A program made the position numbers and the translations under genes. A DNA stretch of 64,000 nt, from assembly GCA_003171215.1 (NCBI GenBank), contig PMYN01000015.1, positions 1 through 64,000 on the forward strand. Reading direction: 5' to 3'. Shown one piece after another: positions 55,963 through 64,000 of the stretch (its first letter is position 1; each line of letters begins with the position of its first letter). The DNA is from Gemmatimonadota bacterium. Lineage in GTDB: Bacteria > Gemmatimonadota > Gemmatimonadetes > Gemmatimonadales > Gemmatimonadaceae. The notes beneath the pieces were generated by a model. The model worked only from the letters and a program-made list of their open reading frames with translations. It was not told where the DNA came from and did no database searches.

Positions 55963-56783
55963 CGGACCCAGCGATCGCCGCGCCGCGCCCCCTGCGCATC
56001 ACGCTGAAGCGTTTCTTCCGGGCACCGAAGGGCATGCTGATCCTGCTGCTCGCGATCCTCGCGATCACCGCCGCATTCGGTTCCGGCTTCGCGCTCGTCG
56101 CGCCCGTCGTGCTCGGCGGCGTGCTCGGCGCCGTGATCGTCGACGCGCCAATCCTGCGATATCGCGAGGGCGAGTGGACCGTTCCCGACGGCGCGATCCT
56201 CACGGGGTTGATCGTCGCGATGGTGTTGAGTCCCATGGAACCGTGGTACGTCGCGGCGATCACCAGCGCGATCGCCGTGTTCAGCAAGTACCTGATCCGC
56301 GTCGGCAGGGCGAACGTGTTCAACCCCGCCGCCCTCGCGCTAGTCGCGACGTTCTACTGGTTCAACACCGGCCAGAGCTGGTGGGGCGCGCTTCCCGAGA
56401 TCACGCCGCTCGCGCTGGTGCTCCTGTTCGCCACGGGAATCTTCATCACCGACCGCGTGAACAAGATCCCGCTCGTGCTTTCATTCCTCGGCGCGTACTA
56501 CCTGCTGGTGACGATCACGGCGTTCGCGGGGCAGCCGGCGAAGGTCGCCGAGTTGTATCGCCCGCCCGATCTGCACGCCGCGCTGTTCTTCGCGTTCTTC
56601 ATGGTGACCGATCCGCCGACGTCACCGCCCAAACAGCGCGATCAGGTCGTCAACGGCGTGATCACCGCGGTGGTGAGCTACGCTGTGTTCGAGCTGATCG
56701 GGGCGGCGTACTTCTTACTTGCGGGGTTGCTCGCTGCGAACGTTTGGGAGGCTTGGAGACGGTGGAGATCAAAGGCTGTCTGA
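55959..56783 (+). CDS. RnfD/NqrB-like membrane subunit
   Basis: Encodes 274 residues from a GTG at 55959 overlapping the apbE stop (GTGA). About eight to nine membrane segments are visible. The motifs VFNPAALALVATFYWF and FFAFFMVTDPPTSPP match the RnfD/NqrB family, where the TDP.TSP segment is a signature. Typical family members are about 350-410 residues, so this is a compact version. The other Rnf/Nqr subunits are missing here, so it probably pairs with the FMN-binding protein to carry electrons across the membrane in a reduced system. Confidence 0.85.
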   Translation: MTDPAIAAPRPLRITLKRFFRAPKGMLILLLAILAITAAFGSGFALVAPVVLGGVLGAVIVDAPILRYREGEWTVPDGAILTGLIVAMVLSPMEPWYVAAITSAIAVFSKYLIRVGRANVFNPAALALVATFYWFNTGQSWWGALPEITPLALVLLFATGIFITDRVNKIPLVLSFLGAYYLLVTITAFAGQPAKVAELYRPPDLHAALFFAFFMVTDPPTSPPKQRDQVVNGVITAVVSYAVFELIGAAYFLLAGLLAANVWEAWRRWRSKAV

Positions 56784-56789
56784 CGCACG

Positions 56790-56857
56790 ACGATGGAAGA
56801 TCGAAGATGGACGATGGAAGATCGCTCTACCGCCTCCACCTTCAATCTTCCATCATT
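56790..56857. repeat. Inverted heptamer repeat, GATGGAA body (family D)
   Basis: Units GATGGAA, GATCGAA, GATGGAC, GATGGAA on the left (56792-56824) face TTCAATCTTCCATCATTG (56841-56858) on the right. The arms pair over about 16-18 bases. It lies in the convergent gap after the flavin cassette and before the penicillin acylase stop. Confidence 0.7.
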
Positions 56858-56859
56858 GT

Positions 56860-59037
56860 TCACTCCCCGGGATGATAGGCACGCTCCGTATGCCCCTTCA
56901 GCTGACTCTTGTAGAAGTACACCTCCCTCAAGTTCCCCGTCGCGTAGTTCTGCGCGCCGTCGTTGAAGTGCTTCGATTTCGGATCCCCGCTCTCGCCGCC
57001 GGCTGAGACCGCCCTCGCCCGCACGCTGTCGCCGAACTCCACCACGGCGACGAAGCTGTTCCCCGACGTGCCGTACCACTTTTTCGTGCCCGGATACGCG
57101 CGCGCCCCGAACGACGCGAGCGAGCCCCACCGCGCTGAGGCGAACCCGACCGGGATGCTGGGCTTCGCGTCGTCGAACTGCTGCACGATGTCGCCGTTCA
57201 CTCGCTGGAAACGGTTGATGTCGCCCCACGGCGTCTTCCACTTGCCGAAATCCGCGGCGAGCTTGTCCGCGGCGGACGCGAGGGATTGCAGCAGCACGTC
57301 TCCCGACGCGCCATGCTCGATGTACGCATCGGAGCTCATGCCCGCGCGGCGCGCATCGGCGCTCACGCGACGCGAAACATCCTCACCCCAGAACACCGCG
57401 AGCGACGTGGCGACGGACGGCACCGCCCACCGGTAGTCCCACGCGCGCAGCACGGCGATCTGCTCGGCCAGTTTCGCCTTGAGCGGGTTCGACGCCGGCG
57501 CGTCGTCATATGCCTTGAGCAGCGGCGGGATCATCCGCTCGAACGACGGCAGGTAGCTGTCGTATGCCGTGGAGACCAGCGAGTTCAGCGTGAAGTCCTT
57601 CTTCCCCGGCAGCACCTTCAGTGCGTGATAGCCGCGCGGGCTCTCCTCGCGCCCGGTCTCGACCCATGCCGGGAAATCTTCCTTCTTCTGGCTGCTCGGA
57701 CCCGCCGCGGACCAGGGCCAGTTGTTCGAGTTGTAGATGAATCCACTGGCAGGATTCAGGAGGAGCGGGCTCTCCTTCACCGAGAGCAGGCCCTGCCATT
57801 CCGTCGCAGGGTCGCTGCCGTCCACCGGCTTCGACCAGTCGAACCTCGGATCGCGCTTGGGGATGAAGTTGCCGTGGAAGTAGGCGATATCGCCGTCGGC
57901 GTCCGCGAAGATCGTGTTGTTCGACGAGTTGGTGTGCAGTTCCATCGTCTGTGCGAACGACTTGTAGTCCCTCTGCTTCGTGCGCGTGTACGACTGCGTG
58001 AGCGCTTTCACCTGCTCCTGCATCATCTTCACGGCCACCCACTTGCCGTCGGCCTTTCGCACGATCGGGCCATGGCTGCTGTAGTACACGGTAAAATCCT
58101 TCTTCGACATCCCGGTCGCGGTCTTGTAGGGCACGCTGATCGTGACGGCGGTCAGCGGGCGCTCCCCGGCGCCGTACTTGTACACGTAGCCGTCGCCGTT
58201 CTTCGTCACCGTTTCGGCGTAATCGGTCTGGTCGTTCACGCCGCTCGTCGTGTGCATCCATCCGGTGCGTTCGTTGAAGCCCTGATAGATGAAGAACTGT
58301 CCCCACGTCACCGCGCCGTAGGCGTTCAGCCCTTCGTCGCTCGTGACCTGCACTTCGGAGCGGAAGAAGAACGACGTGTGCGGGTTGATCAGCAGCAGCG
58401 CGTGGTGGTTCAACGTGTTCGACGGCGCGATCGCGATGCCGTTCGAGCCCGACGGTTCCTTGTAGAAGTCCTCATCGTCCAGCGGCGAGGACTCGCTCGA
58501 AGGCGTGCCGCCGCCGTACATCGCTGCGAGCTGATTGAGATTCACCTTTTCGATGTCGCCGCCGATGCTCCCCTCGCTGAAGGTGAGCGCCATCCAGGGT
58601 TCGAACTTCTTGATGACGCGCGGCTTCACCTCGGGATGCTTGTACAAATAGAAGTTCAAGCCGTCGGCCCAGGCGACCATGAGCTTCTGCAGCCACGCGG
58701 GACTCGCGGCGTACTTCACCCTCATCGAGTCCGGATTGATGAAGAGCTTCATCCGCAGGTCGCGGTAGACCTCCTTCTCGCCTTCGGCCTCCGCGAGCCG
58801 CCCCATCGAGTTGATGAAGTTCGTCTCGACGCGGTTGAAATCGTCCTCCGCCTGCTCGTATATCAGGCCGAACACCGCGTCCGCGTCCGTCTTCCCGTAC
58901 ACGTGCGCGATTCCCCAGTCATCGCGGGTGATCGTGACGCCCTTCGCCTGCTTCTCCCAGGACGCGACGTTCGCCGGGGTCTGCGCCGCCGCATTGGCGC
59001 CGATCGCCAGCGTGAGAATGAGAATGAGCTTCTTCAT
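56860..59037 (-). CDS. Penicillin acylase family Ntn hydrolase
   Basis: Encodes 725 residues with a Sec signal (KKLILILTLAIGANAAAQ). The nucleophile is S198 in EPSGSNGIAI, where autocatalytic cleavage exposes the Ser of the beta chain; residues about 30-190 are the alpha chain and 180-197 a spacer. Family blocks DDWGIAHVYGKTDADAVFGL, LLINPHTSFFF and GFNERTGWMHTT are clear. Such acylases open amide bonds of beta-lactams, acyl-homoserine lactones or other N-acyl compounds; the specificity cannot be read here. Secreted to the periplasm. It ends the minus-strand pair with an M20 peptidase upstream. Confidence 0.9.
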   Translation of the reverse strand: MKKLILILTLAIGANAAAQTPANVASWEKQAKGVTITRDDWGIAHVYGKTDADAVFGLIYEQAEDDFNRVETNFINSMGRLAEAEGEKEVYRDLRMKLFINPDSMRVKYAASPAWLQKLMVAWADGLNFYLYKHPEVKPRVIKKFEPWMALTFSEGSIGGDIEKVNLNQLAAMYGGGTPSSESSPLDDEDFYKEPSGSNGIAIAPSNTLNHHALLLINPHTSFFFRSEVQVTSDEGLNAYGAVTWGQFFIYQGFNERTGWMHTTSGVNDQTDYAETVTKNGDGYVYKYGAGERPLTAVTISVPYKTATGMSKKDFTVYYSSHGPIVRKADGKWVAVKMMQEQVKALTQSYTRTKQRDYKSFAQTMELHTNSSNNTIFADADGDIAYFHGNFIPKRDPRFDWSKPVDGSDPATEWQGLLSVKESPLLLNPASGFIYNSNNWPWSAAGPSSQKKEDFPAWVETGREESPRGYHALKVLPGKKDFTLNSLVSTAYDSYLPSFERMIPPLLKAYDDAPASNPLKAKLAEQIAVLRAWDYRWAVPSVATSLAVFWGEDVSRRVSADARRAGMSSDAYIEHGASGDVLLQSLASAADKLAADFGKWKTPWGDINRFQRVNGDIVQQFDDAKPSIPVGFASARWGSLASFGARAYPGTKKWYGTSGNSFVAVVEFGDSVRARAVSAGGESGDPKSKHFNDGAQNYATGNLREVYFYKSQLKGHTERAYHPGE

Positions 59038-59065
59038 GCAAGCACCGCCGTTGAAATGTCCGAGT

Positions 59066-59121
59066 TGCCGTCCGCCGTCTGTCGTCCCAGCTGCCGTCCA
59101 CCGTCCGTCGTCTGCCGTCCT
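59066..59121. repeat. Single-arm heptamer repeat, GCCGTCC body (family B)
   Basis: About seven units (GCCGTCC, GCCGTCT, GTCGTCC, ACCGTCC, GTCGTCT) separate the M20 stop from the acylase start on the minus strand. GTCGTCCCAGC is shared with the copy at 17050-17101. No inverted partner is seen. Confidence 0.7.
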
Positions 59122-60542
59122 CACATTTTCGTCTTTACAGCCAGCGCTCGAACCAACTGGTCCAGGAATGAGAGGCCGTCATAGTACGACTTCACGCGGA
59201 TCTTCTCGTCGCGGCCGTGCATGTTCCGCTCTTCGCCCTCGTAGAACAGTCCGCTCACGCCGAACGTCGGGATTCCCACTTCGCGCAGGTACTTCCCGTC
59301 CGTCGCGCCGGTGCTCATGACCGGCACCACCGGGATGTTTCCCCACATCTTCTTCGTGACCGCGGAGACGGCGCCGAGGAACTCGGCAGGAACGGCACTG
59401 GGCGGAGCACCCACGACGCCCGTCTGGGCCGGTCCCATCATGGTCAGCTTCACGCCGGTGTCGCCGATCACACGCTCCAACGTCGACTTCACGTACTCGT
59501 ACGTCGACGTCGGCTCCACGCGGCAGTTCACGTTCGCGGTGGCGGTCTGCGGCAGCGCGTTGTACGCGTGCCCGCCAGCGAGGCGCGTCGCCACGCACGT
59601 CGTGCGCAGGATCGAGTGGTAGAACGCGTCCTTCGCGAGGACGGCATTCGCCGTGGCGTCTTTCCTATTCGCGACGATCGCCCGCATGGCGGCGGCAACC
59701 TCGGGTTTCGGCTGCGCCTTGGACGCCTGGGTGAGGAACGCCGTCGTGACGGGATTCAGCACCACGGGAAATTCGAAACCGCTGATCTTCACCAGCGCCT
59801 TCGAGAGCTCATAGATCGCGTTGTCGGGGCGCGGCATGCTCGAATGGCCGCCGGTGTTCAGCGCAGTGAGCGTGAAGTTCACGGAGACTTTCTCCGCGGC
59901 CTGCACCGCGTTCGTGACCGGTTTCCCGTTCACCAGCGCGCCGTCGCCGCCCTCATTGATGGCGTACTCCGCGTCGATGAGATCCTTGTGCTCCCTGGCG
60001 AGCCAGTGCGCGCCGTTGGCGGCTCCGCCTTCTTCGTCGGCCGTCAGAGCGAGAATGATGTCGCGATCCGGCACCACGCCCTCCTGCTTCATCCAGAGCA
60101 GATTGGTGGCGAAAATCGATGCCATCGATTTGTCGTCCGACGTTCCGCGCCCCAGGAAGAACCCGTTCTCTTCGTTGAGGACGAACGGGTCGCGCGGCCA
60201 GTCCGCCCGCAGCGCCGCCACCACATCGAGGTGCGCCAGGAGGAGGATCGGCTTCGGCGCGCCCGCTCCGCTGCGTCCATGGTAGCGCACCACCAGATTG
60301 CCCTTGGTCGGAGCGCCGGGCGGGATCAGCACGTGCACGTCGCTCGCGGGAAAACCAGCGGCCTTGAACCGCGCCGCCAGCGCCTCCACTGCCTTCGTGA
60401 CCGATCCCACGGAATCGACCGTGTTGATCTCGATCAGCTCCTTGTAGACCTCGCGCGCAAGTTTCTCATGCGGCGTGGATTGCGCGTCGGAACGGATCGA
60501 CGCGAGGAGGAGAAGAACGGCGACTACGGACGACCGGCGCAT
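59121..60542 (-). CDS. M20 family metallopeptidase, exported (copy 2)
   Basis: Encodes 473 residues with a Sec signal (RRSSVVAVLLLLASIRSDAQ). Zinc-site blocks: LLLAHLDVVAA, GRGTSDDKSMASIFA, LTADEEGGAANG and the late NMHGRDEKI (His). The dimerisation domain contains GGHSSMPRPDNAIY. This matches peptidase T-like or carboxypeptidase-like M20 members. It lies upstream of the penicillin acylase on the same strand, so the pair could degrade N-acyl amino acids or peptides. Divergent from DUF2848 by 50 bases. Confidence 0.9.
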   Translation of the reverse strand: MRRSSVVAVLLLLASIRSDAQSTPHEKLAREVYKELIEINTVDSVGSVTKAVEALAARFKAAGFPASDVHVLIPPGAPTKGNLVVRYHGRSGAGAPKPILLLAHLDVVAALRADWPRDPFVLNEENGFFLGRGTSDDKSMASIFATNLLWMKQEGVVPDRDIILALTADEEGGAANGAHWLAREHKDLIDAEYAINEGGDGALVNGKPVTNAVQAAEKVSVNFTLTALNTGGHSSMPRPDNAIYELSKALVKISGFEFPVVLNPVTTAFLTQASKAQPKPEVAAAMRAIVANRKDATANAVLAKDAFYHSILRTTCVATRLAGGHAYNALPQTATANVNCRVEPTSTYEYVKSTLERVIGDTGVKLTMMGPAQTGVVGAPPSAVPAEFLGAVSAVTKKMWGNIPVVPVMSTGATDGKYLREVGIPTFGVSGLFYEGEERNMHGRDEKIRVKSYYDGLSFLDQLVRALAVKTKM

Positions 60543-60592
60543 GGGATACCTTGGTGGGGGATTTCAGTCTTTAACATACCTCTTATACGCCT

Positions 60593-61264
60593 ATGCCCGC
60601 ATCGACTGCTGAAGGCATTCTCGATCCGGCCGACATTCGAAATCTCGTGATCGCCGACTGGACGGGGCGCGACGCTGCGCGCGTCGAGGAGCACGTGCGG
60701 GAGCTCGAGGCCGAGGGCATCCCCCGCCCGCCGCGAACGCCGATGTTCTACCTGCTCTCGGCATCGCTGCTCACGACCGCCGCGCGCATCACGGTGGTCG
60801 GCGGCGCGACGAGCGGCGAGATCGAATGCCTCCTCGTTTCACGCGATGACGGCCTCTGGGTCGGGCTCGCGTCCGACCACACCGATCGCGCGCTCGAGCG
60901 CACGAGCGTCGCGAAGTCGAAGCAGGTATGCCACAAGCCGGCCGCGAGATTGCTTTGGCGGTTCAGCGACGTCGCACCGCATTGGGACCAGCTCGAGCTG
61001 CGCTCGTTCATCGAGATCGATGGAAAGCGGTCGCCGTATCAGGCGGGCACCGCCGCGGCGATGCTGCCCCCCGAGGCGCTCGTGAAGGACTTGATCAGCC
61101 GCGGCGGATCGTTCGAACCTGGATCCGCGATGTTCTGCGGAACGCTCGCCACGCTGTCCGCCATCCGGCCGTCGCCGCGATTCGAGATGGAGTTGCACGA
61201 CCCCGTGCTCGGCCGCACCATCCGCCACGCGTATCGCGTGCACGACTGCCCCGAGTCGCTATAG
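60593..61264 (+). CDS. DUF2848 protein
   Basis: Encodes 223 residues, normal for the family. The DUF2848 pattern is clear: LVIADWTGRD, LLVSRDDGLWVGLASDHTDRALE, AKSKQVCHKPAARLLWRFSDV and GSAMFCGTLATLSAIRPSPRFEMEL. The fold is related to fumarylacetoacetate hydrolases, so acyl-pyruvate-type hydrolysis or decarboxylation is plausible but unproven. No signal peptide; cytoplasmic. It ends 4 bases before an MFS transporter, which suggests uptake and breakdown of one organic acid. Confidence 0.85.
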   Translation: MPASTAEGILDPADIRNLVIADWTGRDAARVEEHVRELEAEGIPRPPRTPMFYLLSASLLTTAARITVVGGATSGEIECLLVSRDDGLWVGLASDHTDRALERTSVAKSKQVCHKPAARLLWRFSDVAPHWDQLELRSFIEIDGKRSPYQAGTAAAMLPPEALVKDLISRGGSFEPGSAMFCGTLATLSAIRPSPRFEMELHDPVLGRTIRHAYRVHDCPESL

Positions 61265-61268
61265 CACC

Positions 61269-62612
61269 GTGAGCGAGTCGGCGATGGGCTCGGCGCAGCT
61301 CGAACTCCGTCGCGCGACCGTCCGCAAGGTCTCGTGGCGCCTCCTGCCGCTCCTGTTCGCGCTGTTCATCGCGAGCTTCCTCGACCGCACGAACCTCGGC
61401 GTCGCCTCGCTCCAGATGAACCGCGACCTCGCGCTGAGCGCGACGGCGTACGCGTTCGGCGCGGGCGTTTTCTATTTCGGCTACGCGTTGTTCGAGGTCC
61501 CGAGCAATCTCATCCTCGCCCGCATGGGCGCGCGAGTGTGGATCGCGCGCATCGCCATCACGTGGGGAATCGCGGCGGGCGCGATGATATTCGTGCGCGG
61601 TACGACGAGCTTCTACGCGCTGCGGTTCCTGCTTGGACTCGCCGAGGCGGGATTCTTCCCGGGCATCGTCTGGTACCTCGGCCGCTGGTTTCCCGAGCGC
61701 GAGCGCGCGCGGGCGATGTCGTGGTTCATGATCGGCATTCCACTCGCGGGCGTGATCGGAGGCCCGCTCGGTGGTGCGCTGCTCTCGCTCAATGGCCGCC
61801 TCGGCCTCACAGGGTGGCGATGGCTGTTCCTGGTGGAGGGTGCGCCGCCGATACTGCTTGGCATTTTCGCTCTGACCTATCTCACCGATTCGCCGGAGAA
61901 GGCGACATGGCTCACGCCGGAGCAGCGCGGGTGGCTCGTCGGCGAGATGCATCGCGAGCGCGCGGCCGGAGCGAGCGCGGAGCGCGCCGACGTGAAGCGG
62001 TCGCTCGTCTCCGGCGTGACCTGGACGCTCGCGCTGCTCTATCTGTTCGCACTGTCCGCCGAGCTCGGCCCGATCTTCTTCGGCCCGATCCTCGTGCGTG
62101 ACGCGCTCGCGCTCGGCGACGCGGGAACGGGGTTTGTGATGGGAGCGATCGGCGTCGCGGGCGTGGCGGGGATGCTCGCGAACGGCTGGCACTCCGATCG
62201 CACGGGAGAGCGATACGTCCACAGCGCGGCGCCGCTCGTCGTGGTCGCCGTTGGATTCGCGATGATCGCGATTGGCGGTCCCGCGTGGACACTCGGCGGG
62301 CTGGTCACCGTGGCGATCGCGATCAACGCGTTCCTACCCGCGTTCTGGTGCATTCCGTCGGCGATGTTCACTGGAACGGCGGCAGCCGCGGCGATCGCGC
62401 TGATCAACTCGATCGGGAACCTCGGCGGCTACCTCGGGCCGACGTTGCTCGGCAAGGCAAAGGATGCCACGGGAAGCTATTCGACCGGCATGCTCATCCT
62501 CGGCGCTCTCGCGCTCGCCGCTGCCGCGATGACCATGCTGTTGCGGTCGCAGTTCCCCCAAAAGCTTTTTGCAGCTGTCTATCCGCGTGTATCCGTGGAA
62601 AAGCAGTTGTAG
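61269..62612 (+). CDS. MFS transporter, anion:cation symporter (ACS) type
   Basis: Encodes 447 residues from a GTG at 61269; an ATG 5 codons later is possible. Twelve hydrophobic segments fit the major facilitator fold. The N-terminal signature SFLDRTNLGVASLQMNRDL and RFLLGLAEAGFFPGIVWYLGRWFPERERARA are typical of the ACS group that imports organic acids such as galactonate, glucarate or phthalate. It is immediately downstream of the DUF2848 gene. The last 12 residues come from a short ATCCGTG-type repeat rather than a family-conserved tail. Inner membrane. Confidence 0.9.
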   Translation: MSESAMGSAQLELRRATVRKVSWRLLPLLFALFIASFLDRTNLGVASLQMNRDLALSATAYAFGAGVFYFGYALFEVPSNLILARMGARVWIARIAITWGIAAGAMIFVRGTTSFYALRFLLGLAEAGFFPGIVWYLGRWFPERERARAMSWFMIGIPLAGVIGGPLGGALLSLNGRLGLTGWRWLFLVEGAPPILLGIFALTYLTDSPEKATWLTPEQRGWLVGEMHRERAAGASAERADVKRSLVSGVTWTLALLYLFALSAELGPIFFGPILVRDALALGDAGTGFVMGAIGVAGVAGMLANGWHSDRTGERYVHSAAPLVVVAVGFAMIAIGGPAWTLGGLVTVAIAINAFLPAFWCIPSAMFTGTAAAAAIALINSIGNLGGYLGPTLLGKAKDATGSYSTGMLILGALALAAAAMTMLLRSQFPQKLFAAVYPRVSVEKQL

Positions 62613-62616
62613 TCCA

Positions 62617-63504
62617 TTACGACGCCAGTTTCTTCCTTGCATACGGGCGCACGAACGCCGCAGGTGGATTGTGCGCCGTGGCGAAATCGTAGGCCTTCTG
62701 GTAGAACTCCTTCGCTTTGTCCTTCTGTCCGAGCTTCTCGTACGTGATCGCGAGCAGGCAGTGGAAGAACGGATCCGTGGTGTTCCCCTGCAGCGAGATC
62801 GCCTTCGTGAGATCCGTTTCGGCAGCCTTCAGGTCGCCCGTGTAGAGCGCGACGTATCCGGTCAGGTACGGATAGTACCGCTCCTGCTGCACGGCCATGG
62901 CCTTGTCGCCGTCGAGAACGGCACGGGCCGCCACGACCTGCTTTTGCGCCTCGGCCTTGTTTCCGCGGCGCGCCGCGAGACGGGCGAGCGCATGCGTGAG
63001 CCGGAAATCCCAGAGGCTCTTGGGGTGCGTCCGGGGCTCCGGCTCCTTCAGTCCGAGCTCGGTGCCGCGCCGATAGTAGCGTTCCGCCGTGTTGAAATCC
63101 CCGGCGTCGATGCAGACGCGCGCCGCTTCGTTCGCCATTTCGCCTTCCTGATAGAACGCGTTCTGCGGCTCGGCCTGTTCGCGCGTGACCCAGTACGCGA
63201 TCACGAGCTCTTCGGACTTCGCCGCGCTCGCGCAGTCGCCGTCGAACGCATACGACATTGCGAGCGCACGCTGCGATTCGGCTTTGGCGGCCGGATCGGG
63301 AGCGCCGTCGATGAGTCGCTGCAGAATTGCCCGCGCTTGCGGCGTGGATCCTTCCGAGTCGAGACGCGACGCTTCCCGCAGGCTGTCGGCGCGCGGCGTG
63401 CGCGGACCGCCGCGCTGTGCGAGCGCGATCGAGGGCGCCGCGAGCAGAACGAGGACGGCGCCGAGCCGGCGACGCGAACGAGAGGACGATAGAGCGGCGT
63501 TCAT
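62617..63504 (-). CDS. Exported TPR-repeat protein
   Basis: Encodes 295 residues. The ATG at 63504 has AGGAG 6 bases upstream. The signal ends near APSIALAQ. Helical repeats cover the rest: DPAAKAESQRALAMSYAFDG, AGDFNTAERYYRRGTELG, YLTGYVALYTGDLKAAETDL and CLLAITYEKLGQKDKAKEFY, in TPR spacing. The role is probably protein binding in the periplasm. It starts 10 bases after rsmD and may be co-transcribed. Its stop is 4 bases from the stop of the MFS gene. Confidence 0.82.
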   Translation of the reverse strand: MNAALSSSRSRRRLGAVLVLLAAPSIALAQRGGPRTPRADSLREASRLDSEGSTPQARAILQRLIDGAPDPAAKAESQRALAMSYAFDGDCASAAKSEELVIAYWVTREQAEPQNAFYQEGEMANEAARVCIDAGDFNTAERYYRRGTELGLKEPEPRTHPKSLWDFRLTHALARLAARRGNKAEAQKQVVAARAVLDGDKAMAVQQERYYPYLTGYVALYTGDLKAAETDLTKAISLQGNTTDPFFHCLLAITYEKLGQKDKAKEFYQKAYDFATAHNPPAAFVRPYARKKLAS

Positions 63505-63514
63505 ATGCACTCCT

Positions 63515-64000
63515 TCAGAGACTGTAGATCGTGACCGACGTGTCGTCGAACGTCTGCTTGACCTTCCCCTTCGGCAGCACATGCGTCTTCGCATGCTCCA
63601 CCGCGAGTATGCGCGAGAACTTCTTCTCGCGCCACGAATCGATCACACGGTCGAGCATCTTCGATTCATACGGCGGGTCCACGAACACGATATCGTAGCT
63701 GTCCGGCCCAAGCGCGCCCGCGAACGGCAGGGCATCCCGCTTGAACACACGCGTCTGCTTCAGCATGCGTAGAAGGGCGATATTCGCCTTCAGCGCGTGC
63801 AGGCTCGACGGCCGCGTCTCGACGAAGTCCGCACTGCGTGCGCCCCGCGACATCGCCTCGAGTCCGAGCGCGCCCGTGCCCGCGAAGAGATCGAGCACGC
63901 GGGCGCCCTTCACATCCGAAGCGAGCTGGTCGAGCAGCCACGATCGCACGCCCTCGGCGGTCGGCCGCACGCGGAAGTCGTTTGGTGATGTCAGATCCCG
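63515..64000 (-). CDS. rsmD: 16S rRNA (guanine-N2)-methyltransferase RsmD, 5' end beyond the window
   Basis: The reading frame is open to the window edge, giving 161 residues of the C-terminal part. FRVRPTAEGVR is the RPTxxxVRE-type block near the N-terminus of RsmD, so only about 20-30 residues are missing and the GTG at 63970 is not the true start. LDLFAGTGALGLEAMSRGA is the SAM-binding motif and VFVDPPYE is the catalytic DPPY. It methylates G966 of 16S rRNA in Escherichia coli numbering. Cytoplasmic. Confidence 0.92.
   Translation of the reverse strand, partial: RDLTSPNDFRVRPTAEGVRSWLLDQLASDVKGARVLDLFAGTGALGLEAMSRGARSADFVETRPSSLHALKANIALLRMLKQTRVFKRDALPFAGALGPDSYDIVFVDPPYESKMLDRVIDSWREKKFSRILAVEHAKTHVLPKGKVKQTFDDTSVTIYSL

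Overview
The window is GC-rich, tightly packed DNA from a free-living Gram-negative-type bacterium, most likely Gemmatimonadota, with Acidobacteriota as the main alternative. Reasons: a carboxypeptidase-regulatory TonB-dependent receptor, several VPS10/sortilin-like propellers, NHL propellers, PQQ and molybdopterin dehydrogenases, Tat and Sec signals on most products, and many exported proteins carrying Gly/Arg-rich (RGG-like) inserts. This assignment is an inference from gene content; no rRNA or tRNA gene was seen.

Layout. 277-5396 (-): TonB-dependent receptor with a Spy/CpxP-like tail, then a secreted propeller protein. 5551-8928 (+): first sortilin-like protein. 9010-11537 (-): two translationally coupled NHL-propeller paralogs. 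11648-15722 (+): coupled HupE/UreJ-like membrane protein, cytochrome c and PQQ dehydrogenase. 15826-20960 (-): NHL protein, [2Fe-2S] subunit, molybdopterin subunit, and a Tat-exported HisC-like aminotransferase. 21030-21590 (-): small membrane protein. 21958-24416 (+): M28 peptidase and DUF4412 protein. 24539-27841 (-): second sortilin-like protein. 28096-31875 (+): amidase, GH43-like lipoprotein and aldo/keto reductase. 31880-46603: an exported peptidase block (M20, three M28, S9, M14) ending in a HEAT-cyclophilin fusion. 46590-50839: GH127 arabinofuranosidase, HAD phosphatase, ketopantoate reductase. 50950-54258 (-): third sortilin-like protein. 54320-56783 (+): FMN-binding protein, ApbE and an RnfD/NqrB-like membrane subunit. 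56860-60542 (-): penicillin-acylase-type Ntn hydrolase and M20 peptidase. 60593-62612 (+): DUF2848 protein and MFS transporter. 62617-64000 (-): TPR protein and the 3' part of rsmD.

Taken together this looks like a scavenging region. Outer-membrane uptake, peptidases, amide hydrolases and arabinoside hydrolases break down substrates outside the cytoplasm, while periplasmic dehydrogenases and a flavin relay handle electrons. Only a few genes (rsmD, panE, the HAD phosphatase, the aldo/keto reductase, DUF2848) look cytoplasmic.

The most unusual signal is not a gene. Intergenic spaces repeatedly hold short degenerate repeats with a period of about 7 bases, usually as inverted pairs able to fold into long hairpins. 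One family shares the edge GCGRGTAA and a GGTCATT/GGTCGTT-type body. Others use unrelated 7-mers. Every convergent gene junction with a gap of more than 10 bases (six of six) holds one of these elements. In three places repeat sequence seems to have been drafted into coding DNA: a start codon, a lipoprotein linker and a transporter C-terminus.
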